Assembly: GCA_937864115.1 (NCBI GenBank)
Contig: CALMII010000028.1
Span: 1 to 64,000 of the forward strand
DNA from: an uncultured Steroidobacter sp.
Lineage (GTDB): Bacteria > Pseudomonadota > Gammaproteobacteria > Steroidobacterales > Steroidobacteraceae
DNA length: 64,000 bases
Reading direction: 5' to 3'
Part shown: positions 62,578 to 64,000 of the stretch, piece by piece
Layout of the letters: every line of letters starts with the position of its first letter
Numbering within the stretch: position 1 is the first letter of the stretch
Notes under the pieces: model-generated
Database searches by the model: none
Told to the model about the DNA's origin: nothing
Seen by the model: the letters and a program-made list of their open reading frames with translations, nothing else
Position numbers and translations under genes: made by a program

Positions 62578-62817
62578 CTACTTGCCGATCGGCGACACCA
62601 TCTCGAGCAGGCGGCTGAGCAGCGACGGCTTCAGGCCTTCGACGTCGAGCGATTCGCGCTGGCGCGGAATGTCGTTGAGATGCAGCTTGAACTCGTCTTC
62701 GATGTCCGAGGACACGAACGCATACATGGGCGCAGAACGCGCGGCGGCGCGCGGAGCCGGCTGCGGGGCGTGGGCCTGTGCAGCACTCTGACGAACCTGC
62801 GAACCGGCGGCGCTCAT
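62578..62817 (-). CDS. Small protein of unknown function
   Basis: A 79-aa protein starting MSAAGSQVRQSAAQAH at 62817 (GGGAG seven to eight bases upstream). The first 30 residues are Ala/Arg/Pro-rich and disordered; the rest (YAFVSSDIEDEFKLHLNDIP, SLLSRLLEMVSPIGK) is probably amphipathic. No family recognised and no membrane segment. The clear ribosome site supports a real gene. Confidence 0.6.
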   Translation of the reverse strand: MSAAGSQVRQSAAQAHAPQPAPRAAARSAPMYAFVSSDIEDEFKLHLNDIPRQRESLDVEGLKPSLLSRLLEMVSPIGK

Positions 62818-62994
62818 CGAATTCTCCCTGCTCATTGAATGACGATCGGCGGCCAGCGTAGAGGATTGTGGCGACGCGCCGCGTGAGCTGAGTCACGTTC
62901 GCAGGCCGTGCAGCGAAGCGCAGACACTGGTCACGTCGTCGCAGACTGTGGCATGGTCTTTCGGCGCGCAACAATCGCGCACAACCGACAAATT

Positions 62995-63483
62995 ATGTTC
63001 AGCCCGCGTCGCCAGAAGCAGACTTCGATCGATCGTTCGCCGGCAATTCGTGCCGGGTGCGCCCTGCTGCTCGCCGTCACGCTGATCACCGGCTGCTCGA
63101 AACAGCCACCGGCATCGAGCGAGGACGACTGGTCGCTCGATCCGGCCAATACGCTGCGCGCAGCGATCAAGGCGGGCGGCATCGACACCACCTACACCGC
63201 GCAGTTCGACGGCACGCAGATAAAACGCATCGACGAAGTGCGCAGACTCGATGCGGACAGAGCGGCGAAGGGCTCTTACGAATTCAATGGCGCGCGCCTG
63301 ATCCGCTATCGCGGCGACGCATTGCGCGACGCGGCGGACATCGAACTGCAGTTCGACATGCACGGCGTGCTGCTCGAATCGAAAGGCGCGAGCGACGAAG
63401 AAGTGGCGGCGATCCGCGATCGTGCGTCGCTGCTGCGCAGCCTGGCGCTCACGCGCCGCACGACGCAATCACACGGCGGCTGA
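62995..63483 (+). CDS. Small lipoprotein of unknown function
   Basis: A 162-aa protein starting MFSPRRQKQTSIDRSP at 62995. The signal region ALLLAVTLITGC carries a lipobox with the lipidated Cys about residue 34. The mature domain (RAAIKAGGIDTTYTAQFDG onward, with repeated Arg/Asp pairs) has no recognised fold. It converges with the histidine kinase gene, whose stop lies about 15 bases inside its 3' end on the other strand. Confidence 0.72.
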   Translation: MFSPRRQKQTSIDRSPAIRAGCALLLAVTLITGCSKQPPASSEDDWSLDPANTLRAAIKAGGIDTTYTAQFDGTQIKRIDEVRRLDADRAAKGSYEFNGARLIRYRGDALRDAADIELQFDMHGVLLESKGASDEEVAAIRDRASLLRSLALTRRTTQSHGG

Positions 63484-64000
63484 CGCTTCCAGCGGCAGCG
63501 AGATCTTCACGCTCAGGCCGCCGCCCGGACGATTGCGCGCGCGCACCCGGCCGCCGTAGAGATTGATGATGCGCGAAGAGATGGCGAGTCCGAGGCCCGT
63601 GCCGCCGGAATCGCGATCGCGCGATTCGGCCACGCGAAAGAACGGCTCGAAGACGCGCTCGAGATCGGACTCGGGAATGCCGGGGCCGTGGTCGTCGATG
63701 TCGATGTGGATGTCGCCGCCGGCGCCGGCCATGGAAACCTCCACCGCCGTGCCGCGATCCGTGAAGCGCACGGCATTGCGCAACACGTTTTCGATGGCGC
63801 TGCGCAGCAGGTCGTGATCGGCGCCGATGGACACCGGCGGACCGGGCTGCCACTCGACCTGCTTGTCCACCGCGCTCGCTTCCAGCCGCGCATCTTCCAC
63901 GACCTCGCTGATCAGTCCGGTGAGATCCAGCGGCGGCCGCGGCAGGCTGTGTTCGACGACGCGCAACTGGGAAAGCTGCAACATTTGTCCAATGATCGTG
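63469..64000 (-). CDS. Sensor histidine kinase, C-terminal part (cut by window edge)
   Basis: The last 177 residues of a histidine kinase; the beginning lies beyond 64000. The HATPase domain shows N box ENVLRNAVRF, G1 DIDDHGPGIP, F box VFEPFFRV and G2 GGTGLGLAI. The segment before it (LQLSQLRVVE) continues the dimerisation helix. The class is likely a two-component membrane sensor (CpxA/EnvZ-like); its signal is unknown. Confidence 0.9.
   Translation of the reverse strand, partial: TIIGQMLQLSQLRVVEHSLPRPPLDLTGLISEVVEDARLEASAVDKQVEWQPGPPVSIGADHDLLRSAIENVLRNAVRFTDRGTAVEVSMAGAGGDIHIDIDDHGPGIPESDLERVFEPFFRVAESRDRDSGGTGLGLAISSRIINLYGGRVRARNRPGGGLSVKISLPLEASAAV

Overview
The window is a chromosomal segment from a GC-rich bacterium, most likely a gammaproteobacterium. 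The evidence is the divergent rhlB / trxA-rho block, plsB, pldA, ttcA, arfB, a yrfG-type nucleotidase and DUF3301/DUF465 proteins. Three large TonB-dependent receptors, class III PHA synthase genes and the abundant dispersed palindromes suggest a Steroidobacterales/Nevskiales/Xanthomonadales-type lineage; that placement is inference. About 48 protein genes are supported. No rRNA, tRNA or CRISPR array was seen.

Layout. 0-5.4 kb: a GGDEF-EAL protein, a small Spx/ArsC-like reductase, an acyl-CoA dehydrogenase divergent from a LysR regulator, and a 2OG-Fe(II) oxygenase-like gene. 5.4-6.9 kb: a MITE-like block touching an IS110-family element whose long 3' noncoding end may encode a bridge RNA. 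6.8-11.3 kb: an MBL-fold hydrolase whose C-terminus reads into the IS end, a secreted M20 peptidase and an EAL-CBS-GGDEF protein. 11.5-15.2 kb: rho and trxA (4-base overlap), divergent from rhlB. 15.2-18.4 kb: nucleotidase, DUF3301, DUF465, MscS channel, arfB. 18.5-25.5 kb, all minus: pldA, plsB, a small lipoprotein, an alpha/beta hydrolase, ttcA, an M32 carboxypeptidase. 25.5-30.1 kb: a candidate sRNA and an RND efflux pair. 30.4-40.7 kb: cysK, phaE-phaC divergent from phaR, glgA, a LEA14-like lipoprotein, a TonB receptor and glgC, so carbon-storage genes for both PHA and glycogen lie close together. 40.9-51.9 kb: an unknown secreted protein plus DUF192, an OmpA-like porin, two TonB receptors, a two-lobed retropepsin-like protein and an NmrA-like dehydrogenase. 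52-57.8 kb: a double-length uvrA. 58-64 kb: an HtpX-like M48 protease with lemA, a periplasmic chorismate mutase-cyclohexadienyl dehydratase fusion, small unknown proteins and a truncated histidine kinase.

The most unusual signal is repeat DNA. At least five sequence families of short repeats occur here, nearly all as inverted pairs. The commonest (about ten loci) is a composite of two hairpins, GCCGGCT-nn-AGCCGGC and TCAGGCT-nn-AGCCTGA, inside an outer inverted repeat; one copy at 31447-31516 forms a perfect cloverleaf. Copies of other families sit in frame inside uvrA at five places, two of them in the loop between the ABC signature and Walker B, and members of one family are read in the same phase each time. 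This resembles the Rickettsia palindromic elements that insert into protein genes.
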